Assembly (NCBI RefSeq): GCF_000422245.1
Contig: NZ_ATHI01000026.1
Location: 414,150 to 478,149 of the forward strand
Length of the DNA stretch: 64,000 nucleotides
From: Alkalidesulfovibrio alkalitolerans DSM 16529
Lineage (GTDB): Bacteria; Desulfobacterota; Desulfovibrionia; Desulfovibrionales; Desulfovibrionaceae
Direction of reading: 5' to 3'
A program made the translations under genes and the position numbers. Positions 35,340 to 42,601 of this stretch are shown one piece after another. The notes under the pieces were generated by a model. That model had not been told where the DNA came from. It did not search any database and saw only the letters and a list, made by a program, of their open reading frames with translations. Position 1 is the first letter of the stretch. Each line of letters opens with the position of its first letter.

Positions 35340-35937
35340 TCTTTCGGTCATCGCCCAGTGGGTGGAGCCCGGCGCGCGGGTTTTGGACCTTGGCTGCGGC
35401 GCGGGCGTGCTGCTCGATCATCTGACGCGCGAGAAGGGCGTGCGCGGCACGGGCGTCGAGATCGACGAGGAGAAGGCCTCGGCCGCCATCGCCAAGGGTC
35501 TCACCGTGCTGCACGGCGACATCTTCGCCGAGATCGCGGACTACCCGGACCAGTCCTTCGACTACGTGATCCTCTCCCAGACCCTGCAGCAGGTCTACGA
35601 GCCAGCCCGGCTCATCGGCGAGATGCTGCGCGTGGGGCGGCGGGGCATCGTCAGCTTCCCCAACTTCGCGGTCTGGTACAACCGCCTGATGTTCCTGCTT
35701 CTGGGCCGCGCGCCCGTCTCGCGCGAACTGCCCTACGAGTGGTACGACACGCCCAACATCCGGGTCATCCCGATCAAGGATTTCCGCCGTTTCTGTCGCA
35801 AGAAGGGCTTTGCCGTGCGCCGCGAGGTGACCATCACCACGCACCACCACGAAGAAGAAGGGCGAGTGGTGACTTTCCTGCCCAATCTTCGCGCATCCTA
35901 CGGCATTTACATGCTCGAACGCTTTGCAGAGCGCTGA
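35329..35937 (+). CDS. metW: Methionine biosynthesis protein MetW
   Basis: A 202-residue protein with a class I methyltransferase fold. VLDLGCGAGVLLDHL is the SAM-binding motif I, VEIDEEKA is motif II, and SFDYVILSQTLQQVYEP and FPNFAVWYNR are MetW signatures. MetW is needed with MetX in several proteobacteria for efficient homoserine acylation, although its exact activity is not settled. The last four codons and the stop lie inside the outer arm of a dispersed palindrome (35927-36051), so its C-terminus may have been shaped by that element. Confidence 0.92.
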   Translation: MRFDLSVIAQWVEPGARVLDLGCGAGVLLDHLTREKGVRGTGVEIDEEKASAAIAKGLTVLHGDIFAEIADYPDQSFDYVILSQTLQQVYEPARLIGEMLRVGRRGIVSFPNFAVWYNRLMFLLLGRAPVSRELPYEWYDTPNIRVIPIKDFRRFCRKKGFAVRREVTITTHHHEEEGRVVTFLPNLRASYGIYMLERFAER

Positions 35938-36051
35938 AAAGGCGCCGTCTGCGGCGTTGCTGCGAAAGCGCCGATCCCTCGTGTATATCTTTATACACGT
36001 CGGGCCCGGCGCTTTCTTGCGCCTTGCATCCGACGCCTTTTGAGCGCTCTG
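35927..36051. repeat. Dispersed three-tier palindrome, copy A (complete)
   Basis: An imperfect palindrome of about 125 bp. Outer arms 35927-35944 and 36034-36051 pair at 17 of 18 positions. Middle arms GAAAGCGCC (35964-35972) and GGCGCTTTC (36008-36016) pair perfectly. Apical arms CGTGTATA and TATACACG (35980-35999) pair perfectly around a 4-nt loop. Conserved unpaired segments lie between tiers, beginning GTCTGCGGCG on the left and TTGCGCCTTGCAT on the right. The left arm overlaps the metW stop. The same design recurs at 44014-44139 and 58179-58300. Confidence 0.8.
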
Positions 36052-36055
36052 GCCG

Positions 36056-36151
36056 ATGCTGAAAAAGCGTCGTCTGCGGCGTTGCTTCGAACCGGTCAAA
36101 CCCTCGCGTATTGGCAATACGCGTCGGCTTCGGCGCTTTCGGAGCGCTCTG
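36056..36151. repeat. Dispersed palindrome, truncated copy A'
   Basis: Directly after copy A, this segment repeats the left half (GCTGAAAAAGCG, GTCTGCGGCGTTGC) and the apical hairpin CGCGTATT-GGC-AATACGCG (36105-36123). It lacks a matching right outer arm. The 10-mer GAGCGCTCTG ends both copy A (36042-36051) and this copy (36142-36151), exactly 100 bp apart, as if one arm had been copied or recombined. Confidence 0.65.
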
Positions 36152-36173
36152 AGGAGTGGCGTTGCAAAAATAT

Positions 36174-36215
36174 CGAGCCCGGCGGGAGGATGGTTCTCCC
36201 GCCGGGCTCGTTTTT
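36174..36215. terminator. Bidirectional Rho-independent terminator
   Basis: A perfect 15-bp stem (36174-36188 with 36196-36210) with a 7-nt loop is followed by TTTTT on the plus strand. It is preceded by AAAAATAT, which gives a T-rich tail on the minus strand. It lies between the convergent metXW and aminotransferase genes and should serve both. Confidence 0.9.
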
Positions 36216-36240
36216 GATGTGTGGTCGAAAAGGCGTGCGG

Positions 36241-37410
36241 CTACAGCGCCTCGCGCAGGCACGCGCCCAGGCGCTTGATGCCCTCGTTGATGCGCTCGGG
36301 CGTGGAGTTGGAGAAGTTCAGCCTGAAGGCGTTGTCCGTGCCGTCCACGTAGAAGGGCCTGCCCGGCACGAAGGCCACGTTGCAGGCGATGGTCTTCTCG
36401 AAGAGCGCCGACGCGGAGACGCCCTCGGGCAGTTCGCACCACAGGAACATGCCGCCCTCGGGCCGCGAGGCCGTGACCTCCACGGGAAAGTGCTTCTCGA
36501 TGGCCTCGACCATGCAGTCGCGGCGCTCGCCGTATTCCTTGCGGATCAGCGCGATGTGCTCGTCGAGGTCGGTGTCCGCCAGGAAGCGCGCCAGCACGCG
36601 CTGCGTGAAGGTGGAGGTGTGCAGATCCGAGGCCTGCTTGGCCGTGACCAAATGATGCATGAGCGCGGGCTTGGCAGCGATCCAGCCCAGCCGCAGCCCC
36701 GGAGCCACGATCTTGGAGAACGAGCCCATGAGCACGGCCCGCTCGTCGTCGAAAAAGGCCCGCACGGGCGGCATGTCGTGGCCCAGGAAGCGCAGTTCGC
36801 CGTAGGGGTTGTCCTCCAGCAGCACCGCGTTCGAGGCGGCCAGCAGGCGGGCGGCCTCCTGGCGCGTGGTTAGATCCCAGGCCGTGGAGGAGGGGTTCTG
36901 GAAGGTCGGCACGACGTAGAAGAGACGCGCGCCTTCCTCCAGGCGCAGGGCGAGTTGTTCGAGGTCCGGCCCCGAGGGGGTCAGGTCCACGGTCGAGAAT
37001 TCCACGCCGAACATGGAGAAGCACTGGATGGCTCCCAGATAGCCCGGCCGCTCGATGAGCACGGTGTCGCCCTCGTCGAGCAGGGTCTTGGCGATCAGGT
37101 CCAATCCCTGCTGCGATCCCGAGGTGATGAGGATTTCCTCGGGCGGGATGTCCAGGCCCCATTTTTCGCGATAGCGGCGCGAGATGAACTCGCGAAGCGG
37201 AGGAAAGCCCTCGGTGGTGGAGTATTGCAGCGCCTGCGGCCCGGCCTCGTCGAGCACGGCCTGGGTCGCTTCGGCGAAGCCGCGCACCGGGAAGTGGTCG
37301 GGGCTTGGCAGGCCGCCCGCGAAGGAGATGACCTCGGGCCGTTGCGTGACCTTGAGGATTTCGCGGATGTAGGACCGTCGGACATTGGCCATGCGCCGGG
37401 AAAATTGCAT
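36241..37410 (-). CDS. PLP-dependent aminotransferase (2-aminoadipate/aromatic type, class I/II)
   Basis: A 389-residue fold-type I aminotransferase like LysN/ARO8 and the catalytic domain of MocR regulators. Features are ISFAGGLPSPDHFP, TSGSQQGLDLIAKTL, YVVPTFQNPSS (Asn), LLEDNPYGEL (Asp and Tyr), the PLP lysine in MGSFSKIVAPGLRLGW, and a C-terminal NAFRLNFSN with the carboxylate-binding Arg. There is no N-terminal wHTH, so it is an enzyme rather than a MocR regulator. The substrate could be an aromatic or branched amino acid or 2-aminoadipate. A strong terminator follows directly after the stop. Confidence 0.9.
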   Translation of the reverse strand: MQFSRRMANVRRSYIREILKVTQRPEVISFAGGLPSPDHFPVRGFAEATQAVLDEAGPQALQYSTTEGFPPLREFISRRYREKWGLDIPPEEILITSGSQQGLDLIAKTLLDEGDTVLIERPGYLGAIQCFSMFGVEFSTVDLTPSGPDLEQLALRLEEGARLFYVVPTFQNPSSTAWDLTTRQEAARLLAASNAVLLEDNPYGELRFLGHDMPPVRAFFDDERAVLMGSFSKIVAPGLRLGWIAAKPALMHHLVTAKQASDLHTSTFTQRVLARFLADTDLDEHIALIRKEYGERRDCMVEAIEKHFPVEVTASRPEGGMFLWCELPEGVSASALFEKTIACNVAFVPGRPFYVDGTDNAFRLNFSNSTPERINEGIKRLGACLREAL

Positions 37411-37504
37411 AGGGCGTCTCCGGATGAAGGCGAATGACGCGGAATCTGCACCGGCCCCGCGCGAAAGGCAAGCGGGATGTTTGCCCCGGCCGGGCCTGAA
37501 GTCC

Positions 37505-37912
37505 TCAGGCGTCGGGATTTTTGCCGCGCGCGGCGGCCTTGAGGGCGCTGTCCACGATGAAGGCGGAGCGGGTCATGCCGCGTGACTTGGCCGCCCGGTC
37601 GATGATGTTGCGCACGTAGACCGGCATGGTGACGTTCACGGGGCGGGCCTTTTTTTCCAGGAAGGAGAGGTCGATCTCCACCATGACCACGGCCCCGTCC
37701 CTGGCCTCCTCGCTGGCGAGGACGACGTCAAGGGGAGAGGGCGGGGGGGGCGCGTTCTCGGTGTCCTCGAAGAAGAGCTCGACCGCTTCCTGCGCGCCGG
37801 TCTCAAGTTCTTCCATGGTGTCGCCAGCAGTGAAGGATCCGGGAAAATCGGGGATGGTCGCGCTGAATCCGGGCGTGTCCGGGTCGGTATGCACGATGAT
37901 GGGATACTTCAT
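37505..37912 (-). CDS. hicB: HicB-family antitoxin with C-terminal DNA-binding tail
   Basis: A 135-residue protein. The N-terminal HicB fold reads YPIIVHTDPDTPGFSATIPD, PGSFTAGDTMEEL and AQEAVELFFED; a proline-rich linker (PPPPSP) follows; the C-terminal 45 residues (PVNVTMPVYVRNIIDRAAKS) look like a ribbon-helix-helix DNA-binding domain. HicB neutralises HicA and represses its own operon through that domain. GAGGAAAAG gives a good ribosome site for the ATG at 37912. It follows hicA by 26 nt on the same strand, the standard hicA-hicB order. Confidence 0.9.
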   Translation of the reverse strand: MKYPIIVHTDPDTPGFSATIPDFPGSFTAGDTMEELETGAQEAVELFFEDTENAPPPPSPLDVVLASEEARDGAVVMVEIDLSFLEKKARPVNVTMPVYVRNIIDRAAKSRGMTRSAFIVDSALKAAARGKNPDA

Positions 37913-37938
37913 GGCTTTTCCTCGCTGCCGTTGGCCGG

Positions 37939-38127
37939 TCATTGCTGGAGTGTGACGCCCGACTGGCGTTCGATGTTGCGCAAGGTCCCCTTCTTGATGT
38001 CCTTTCGGGGATCGGGAACGATGGTTGTTCGTCCGTCGGGATGGCGCATCTTGAGGTGGCTGCCTTTCTTGGCGACTTGCTGAAACCCGGCCTGCTCCAG
38101 CTTCCTGATCACCTCGCGGCTCGTCAT
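37939..38127 (-). CDS. hicA: HicA-family mRNA interferase toxin
   Basis: A 62-residue double-stranded-RNA-binding-fold toxin. SREVIRKLEQAGFQQVAKKG is the family's opening helix, and GSHLKMRHPDGR contains the catalytic histidine. VPDPRKDIKKGTLRNIERQ completes the domain. HicA cleaves mRNA when HicB is lost. The start at 38127 has no ribosome site, but a strong promoter ends only 6 nt upstream, so the message appears leaderless. The same frame is open further upstream, but only into non-homologous sequence. Confidence 0.9.
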   Translation of the reverse strand: MTSREVIRKLEQAGFQQVAKKGSHLKMRHPDGRTTIVPDPRKDIKKGTLRNIERQSGVTLQQ

Positions 38128-38133
38128 GCGGGA

Positions 38134-38162
38134 AAGATACGCATTATGCGCATTGCGGTCAA
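38134..38162 (-). promoter_or_regulatory. hicAB promoter with central palindrome
   Basis: On the minus strand TTGACC (38157-38162) and TATCTT (38134-38139) are separated by exactly 17 nt. The start codon of hicA begins 6 nt after the -10 box, so transcription should start at or next to the A of ATG. The spacer holds the 11-bp palindrome CGCATTATGCG (38140-38150), well placed for HicB to block RNA polymerase. The palindrome's role is inference. Confidence 0.6.
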
Positions 38163-38209
38163 GGACGCGCATGCCTATGCATTGTGACACAGGGCGGCGG
38201 CCTGAAGGC

Positions 38210-39640
38210 CTATCTTCGCAGCAAACCGTACTTCTTGAGCTTGTATTGCAGCGTGCGGCGGCTGATGCCCAGAGCCTCGGCGGTCTTTTCGCGGTGGCCG
38301 CCGTGGACCGCCAGCGCGCGCTCGATGGCCTCGCGCTCCACGTCGTCCAGCGAGCCCGAGCCCCGCGCTCCCAGTTCGCGCAGCGAAGCGAGACCCCCCC
38401 CGGACGGACGATCCGCACCCACGTCTTTTCGCGTGCGGCCCTGATCCGGCGCAGCCTCGCCCAGCCCACCCCAGGCGCGCACGATCTGCGGCGGCAAAAG
38501 GTCCGGGGTCAGGGTGTCGGCCCGGGCCAGGATCAATGCGCGTTCGAGCACGTTCTCCAATTCGCGCACGTTGCCCGGCCAGTTCCAGGAGAGCAGTGCA
38601 TCCAGGAACGCGGGCGAGGGCTCGCGCACCTGCTTGCGGTTCTTTTCGCCCAGCTTGCGTAGAAGATGTGCGGCCAGAAGCGGAATGTCGTCGGGCCGCT
38701 CGCGCAGCGGCGGGATGGTCAGTTCCAGCACGGCCAGCCGGTAGTAAAGATCCTCGCGGAAGCGTCCGGCCTGGGCCTCGGCCTTGAGGTCTCGGTTGGT
38801 GGCGGCCAGAATGCGAACGTCCACGGGCACGGGCTTGACCCCGCCCAAGGGCTCGATCACGCGCTCCTGCAAGGCGCGCAGGAGCTTGGCCTGCAAGGCC
38901 TGCGGCAACTCGCCCACCTCGTCCAGAAAGATCGTGCCGCCGTCGGCAAGCTGGAAGCGGCCGGGTTTGTTGCTCACCGCGCCGGTGAAGGCCCCCTTGA
39001 CGTAGCCGAAGAGTTCGGATTCCAGGAGGTCGCCGGGCAGGGCCGCGCAGTTCACGCGCACGAGCGGCCCGCGCGAGCGGTGGCTGGCCTGGTGCAGCAT
39101 CTCGGCCACGAGCTCCTTGCCCGTGCCGGACTCGCCCTGGATCAGCACCGTGGCCTCGGCCGGGCCCACCTGGGCGATGACCTCGCGCAGGCGGTCCATG
39201 GACGGGCTTTGCCCCACCAGCACCGGGCCTTCGCTTCGGCCCTCGCGCAACAGGGCGTTCTCGCGCACCAGCCGGGCGAAATCGTAGGCCCGCTCCAGCA
39301 CGGCAGCCAACTCGTCGTTGTCCACGGGTTTGGTCAGGTAGTCGTGCGCGCCGTGCTTCATGGCCTCCACTGCCGCGCCCACCGAGCCGAAGGCCGTGAG
39401 CATGATCACCGGCAGCCCCGGCCGCTGGGCCATGATCTCGGCCAGCACGGCCGAGCCGTCCATGTCCGGCATGCGCATGTCCAAAAGCACCACGTCCGGG
39501 TTGACGCTCAAAAGTCGGGCCAGCCCCTCGCGGCCGCCGCCAGCTTCTTCCACGCGCCAGCCCTTGTCCGTGAGCACCGCGCCGAGCATCAGGCGATGTC
39601 CCGGCTCGTCATCGATGACCAGCACCGTGCGTTCAGCCAT
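38210..39640 (-). CDS. NtrC-family sigma54-dependent response regulator (ZraR-like)
   Basis: A 476-residue regulator. The receiver domain has D10-D11, phosphoacceptor D54 (VVLLDMRMP) and K near 104 (YLTKPVD). The AAA+ domain carries GESGTGKE (Walker A), GAFTGA (sigma54 contact loop), GGTIFLDEVGE (Walker B) and WPGNVRELENV. A FIS-type helix-turn-helix ends the protein (KTAEALGISRRTLQYKLKKYG). Overlap with the kinase gene by 8 bp makes them a two-component pair. The sigma54 promoter of the ZraP-like gene at 42075-42090 is the obvious target, with palindromic sites at 42156-42202. Confidence 0.95.
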   Translation of the reverse strand: MAERTVLVIDDEPGHRLMLGAVLTDKGWRVEEAGGGREGLARLLSVNPDVVLLDMRMPDMDGSAVLAEIMAQRPGLPVIMLTAFGSVGAAVEAMKHGAHDYLTKPVDNDELAAVLERAYDFARLVRENALLREGRSEGPVLVGQSPSMDRLREVIAQVGPAEATVLIQGESGTGKELVAEMLHQASHRSRGPLVRVNCAALPGDLLESELFGYVKGAFTGAVSNKPGRFQLADGGTIFLDEVGELPQALQAKLLRALQERVIEPLGGVKPVPVDVRILAATNRDLKAEAQAGRFREDLYYRLAVLELTIPPLRERPDDIPLLAAHLLRKLGEKNRKQVREPSPAFLDALLSWNWPGNVRELENVLERALILARADTLTPDLLPPQIVRAWGGLGEAAPDQGRTRKDVGADRPSGGGLASLRELGARGSGSLDDVEREAIERALAVHGGHREKTAEALGISRRTLQYKLKKYGLLRR

Positions 39641-41396
39641 GGTTCTCGCTCCCCTCGGCCGCTGCGTTCAAGATGATGTGCGCGCGCGTGCCTTCGTCCG
39701 GCGCGCTTTCGATCTCCAGCCGCCCGCCCCAGGATTCCACGATTCCCTGGACGATGGACAGCCCAAGGCCCGTGCCGCCCTGCCGGGTGGTGAAGAACGG
39801 TTCCAGCGCCCGTTCACGCTCGGTCTCGTCCATGCCCCGGCCGTTGTCGGCCACGGTCAGGCGCGTAAGCGGGCCTTCCCGCGTGGCCAGGATGCGCACC
39901 GTGCCGCCGTGTTCGGGCAGCGCGGCCAGGGCGTTCAGCACCAGATTCAGGAGCACCTGGGAAAGGCCGTCGGCATCGGCCAGCACGGCCGCGTCCTCGA
40001 CTTCGACGTTGATTTCCGCCCCGTGCTCCTCGGCGTCCAGTGCCAGGAGCCTGGCCACGTTCTCGGCAGCCGCGCGCACCGGCACGGCCGAAAGGCTCTT
40101 CGCCCTGGGCCGGGCCAAAAAGAGCAGGTCGGTGATGACCTTGTTCAGGCGGTCGGCCTCGCGCACCATGGTCGCGGCGTAGTCCTCGTCGGGCTTTTGT
40201 CCGGAGAGTTTTTTGGCGAAGAACTGGGCGAAGCCGCGCAGCGAGGAGAGCGGATTTCTGACCTCGTGCGCCACGGCCGCCGCCATGCGGCCCACGGCGG
40301 CCAGCTTCTCGGCGGACTTCAGCCGCTCCTCCAGGGCCGATTCGGCGGTGCGGTCGCGCAAGAGCATGATGCGCCCCCGGCCCTCACCCGGTTCGCCCAA
40401 GGCGCGTGCGATGATCTCCAGACGGTGGCCGCCTGCCATGGCCGTGCGCGCCGCCTCGTCGGACGCGGCCGCCTCGGGCAGGACGTCGCGCACGTCGCGG
40501 CCGATGAGTTCCTCGGCCGGACGGCCCAAAAGGGCGAGCGCGCTTTGGTTGGCGGCGTCCACGCGGCCCTCGCCGTCCAGGGTCAGGAGGCCGTCGGGCA
40601 TGGTGTCCAAGAGGCGGGAGTTGAAGCGTTCCAGCCGCGCCAGGCGTTGGCCCGTCTCGCGCCGCCGCGCGTAGGCGCTGGCCAGGAATAGGAACAGGCT
40701 CGACGCCAGAAGGATGAAGCCGGTCTGGTACATGGCCGCGCGCGTCTCCTCGGCGGAGATGCGCAGGTATTCCTCGGCCCCAAGGCCGAGGGCGAAATGG
40801 ACGGTTTCCGCTTCGGCGGGTGTGCAGCCCAGCGCCGGATCGATGGAGCACAGTTGCGAAAGCGGTCGCGCGGCGCGTTCGAGCGAAAGAAAGACGCGAC
40901 GCTCGCCCATGGGGACGAAACCGTGCCAGGGCTGGCCAGCGGCCATGGCCGCAAGGGCTTCGCGGGGGATTTTGGGCGGTCCGCCCATGTCCTGCTCGCC
41001 GAAGGCGACGAGCGGCCGACCGTCCGCCGTGACCAGGCCAAGCCAGCGCACGTCGCTGCCTTGCACGGTCTCGCGGAAGAATTCGTCGGCCAGGGGGCCA
41101 AGTCCCAAAAAGCTTTTGTCGGGCGGGGGTTCGCGCTGGCCGAGCCTTGGGCCGCGCTCGTCATGGCGTTCCGGGCCGGGGTGCGGCATGGCCGGGCGCA
41201 GGCGTCGCATCAGGTGCACCTGCACCCCGCGCGAGACGACCCCGGCGGTCAGGGTCAGGTGGCGGTCGAGAAGCTCCTGCTGGCGGCGGACGCCGTCCCA
41301 GGCCATGAAGATGAGACTGGCCGCAACGACGAGCATGGCCGCGACGGCCATGACGCCCGCGGCTCCGCTTCCTTTATTTTCGGCCTGGATATCCAT
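39633..41396 (-). CDS. Membrane sensor histidine kinase (ZraS-like)
   Basis: A 587-residue kinase. Transmembrane helix 1 is at about 14-34 (GVMAVAAMLVVAASLIFMAW) and helix 2 at about 218-238 (FILLASSLFLFLASAY). They flank a periplasmic sensor domain of about 180 residues with a His-rich, Arg-rich segment near 58-80 that might bind metal. A PAS domain (LLDTMPDGLLTLDGEG) precedes the HisKA box AAVAHEVRNPLSSLRGF, with phosphoacceptor H377. The ATPase domain has NLVLNALAALPE, DNGRGM and GTGLGLSIVQGI. It is partnered with the regulator at 38210. Signal by analogy with ZraS: zinc or envelope stress; not provable from sequence. Confidence 0.92.
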   Translation of the reverse strand: MDIQAENKGSGAAGVMAVAAMLVVAASLIFMAWDGVRRQQELLDRHLTLTAGVVSRGVQVHLMRRLRPAMPHPGPERHDERGPRLGQREPPPDKSFLGLGPLADEFFRETVQGSDVRWLGLVTADGRPLVAFGEQDMGGPPKIPREALAAMAAGQPWHGFVPMGERRVFLSLERAARPLSQLCSIDPALGCTPAEAETVHFALGLGAEEYLRISAEETRAAMYQTGFILLASSLFLFLASAYARRRETGQRLARLERFNSRLLDTMPDGLLTLDGEGRVDAANQSALALLGRPAEELIGRDVRDVLPEAAASDEAARTAMAGGHRLEIIARALGEPGEGRGRIMLLRDRTAESALEERLKSAEKLAAVGRMAAAVAHEVRNPLSSLRGFAQFFAKKLSGQKPDEDYAATMVREADRLNKVITDLLFLARPRAKSLSAVPVRAAAENVARLLALDAEEHGAEINVEVEDAAVLADADGLSQVLLNLVLNALAALPEHGGTVRILATREGPLTRLTVADNGRGMDETERERALEPFFTTRQGGTGLGLSIVQGIVESWGGRLEIESAPDEGTRAHIILNAAAEGSENHG

Positions 41397-41458
41397 GGGG
41401 GCAAGTTTGTAGCCCGCTTCGGGGGCTTTTGGCTAGAGCGCTTGCGCCCCCCGAGGGG

Positions 41459-41491
41459 GCCGGGTCCGGCGGAGGCGTCGCCGGACCCGGC
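41459..41491. repeat. Perfect GC stem-loop between zraP-like and zraS-like genes
   Basis: GCCGGGTCCGGCG (41459-41471) pairs perfectly with CGCCGGACCCGGC (41479-41491) around a 7-nt loop. It lies 57 nt past the zraP-like stop and 63 nt before the kinase start, with no T-tract on either strand. It could protect the abundant zraP message or reduce read-through into the kinase gene; both are inference. Confidence 0.5.
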
Positions 41492-41547
41492 AGGGGCGTG
41501 TGTGTGAGGCATCAGGGGATCAGGAAGGCAAGGTGAGATTTGGTTGG

Positions 41548-42015
41548 TTAGCCGCGTCCGCCAGGGCCGCCGGGGCCGCCGCGCTTGCCGAAGGTCGGGC
41601 CGTCGCAGTCGCATCCGCCGCCGCGTCCGCCGCGCTTGCCGCCGCGTCCGCCGAAGGCCGGGGCGTCGATGCCGGCGTCTTCGAGCTTCTTGGTCAGAAC
41701 TTCACGTTCGGCAAAAGCCTTGGCGCGCAGGTCCTTCATTTCGGCGACCAGGGTCTGGATGCGCTTGGGGTCGTTGCCCTGCAGGGCGTCGAGTTCGGTC
41801 TGCCTGGCCCACATTTCCTGGCGCAGTTCGAACATCTTCTTCTGATGCTCGTCCATGATGGTTTCGAAGGCCTGCTGCTGCTCGGGCGTCATGACTACCG
41901 GACCGCCGCCGAAGCCGGGGCATCCGCCGTAGCCGGGGCCGCGCGCGAAGGCGTTGGTGGCCAGAAGGCCCGCCAGCATGGCGGTTACGGCCAGGATGGT
42001 AAGAGTGCGTTTCAT
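41548..42015 (-). CDS. ZraP/Spy/CpxP-type periplasmic metal-binding chaperone
   Basis: A 155-residue exported protein. The signal peptide MKRTLTILAVTAMLAGLLAT is cleaved after AFA (24). The core is helical: MTPEQQQAFETIMDEHQKKM, ELRQEMWARQTELDAL and LVAEMKDLRAKAFAER match the heavy-metal-resistance/CpxP superfamily. Glycine-rich ends flank it, with GYGGCPGFGG at the N-terminus and a tail containing RGGGCDCDG, so cysteines are offered for metal binding. The ATG at 42015 has AGGAGGA upstream. In enterobacteria ZraP is a zinc-bound chaperone controlled by ZraSR and sigma54; the same gene set and a sigma54 promoter occur here. Confidence 0.88.
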   Translation of the reverse strand: MKRTLTILAVTAMLAGLLATNAFARGPGYGGCPGFGGGPVVMTPEQQQAFETIMDEHQKKMFELRQEMWARQTELDALQGNDPKRIQTLVAEMKDLRAKAFAEREVLTKKLEDAGIDAPAFGGRGGKRGGRGGGCDCDGPTFGKRGGPGGPGGRG

Positions 42016-42074
42016 GTCGATCCTCCTCATGACGCTGGTGGTGATGTGTGTGGCGTCGTTCATGCCTGCCCTTT

Positions 42075-42090
42075 AGCGAGACCCGTGCCA
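42075..42090 (-). promoter_or_regulatory. Sigma54 promoter of the ZraP-like gene
   Basis: On the minus strand the sequence is TGGCACGGGTCTCGCT: a perfect -24 element (TGGCACG) and a -12 element (TCGCT) with one mismatch, correctly spaced. The transcript would start near 42063, leaving a leader of about 48 nt. A sigma54 activator is encoded two genes downstream, so promoter and activator fit together. Confidence 0.75.
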
Positions 42091-42155
42091 AACGTGAAAA
42101 AGTATTTAAATCAAAGTGTTGAGTGGAGATGGCGGTACGACGTCCGGGCGTAGTT

Positions 42156-42202
42156 GTGCAACATGTTGCACTAGGTATGTGTATGTATTTGCACAAGGTG
42201 CA
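42156..42202. promoter_or_regulatory. Paired palindromic upstream sites for the sigma54 activator
   Basis: GTGCAACATGTTGCAC (42156-42171) is a perfect 16-bp palindrome. About 32 bp away (three helical turns, centre to centre) TTGCAC-AAG-GTGCA (42189-42202) repeats the same half-sites in everted order. They lie 65-110 bp upstream of the -24 box, the normal distance for an NtrC-type enhancer. The divergent nifU-like gene begins at 42274, so these sites might also influence it. Confidence 0.55.
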
Positions 42203-42273
42203 TGCACAGCCCCGTCGCGTTGACAACGCCCGGTCGAGGGGCTACCCACTGCCGACCGGAACGGAGGTGCGCC

Positions 42274-42540
42274 ATGCGCGAGAAGGTTGAAGCCGCCCTG
42301 GAGAAGATCAGGCCGCATCTGCGGCGCGACGGCGGCGACGTGGAGCTTGTCGAGATCACGGCCGAGGGAGTGGTGCGCGTGCGCCTGACCGGCGCGTGCA
42401 AGGGTTGCCCCATGTCGCGGCTCACGCTTCGCAACGGCGTCGAGAAGGTCGTGCTCAAGGAAGTACCCGAAGTCGTGGCCGTTGAAGCCGTGCAAGACGA
42501 CGCGCCGACCGCGTCTACGAGTTGCTGCCCGTCCGCGTAG
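42274..42540 (+). CDS. NifU C-terminal domain (Nfu-type) iron-sulfur scaffold
   Basis: An 88-residue stand-alone Nfu domain. LEKIRPHLRRDGGDVELVEI and GACKGCPMSRLTLRNGVEKV are the family signature, with the CxxC pair C42/C45 that holds a transient [4Fe-4S] cluster. Nfu proteins deliver clusters to apo-proteins in the cytoplasm. The C-terminal tail adds STSCCPSA with two more cysteines, beyond the standard domain. ACGGAGG gives a strong ribosome site. A TTGACA at 42220-42225 could be a -35 box, but no good -10 follows. Confidence 0.92.
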   Translation: MREKVEAALEKIRPHLRRDGGDVELVEITAEGVVRVRLTGACKGCPMSRLTLRNGVEKVVLKEVPEVVAVEAVQDDAPTASTSCCPSA

Positions 42541-42601
42541 CGGTCGAGCGGACGCCCGCGCCGAACCGTCACCCATCATCATCGAATTTTTGAGGATACC
42601 C

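Noticed and set aside
42220..42248. TTGACA-N17-TACCCA as a promoter for the NifU-like gene
   Set aside because: The -10 box matches at only two positions; only the -35 resemblance is mentioned.
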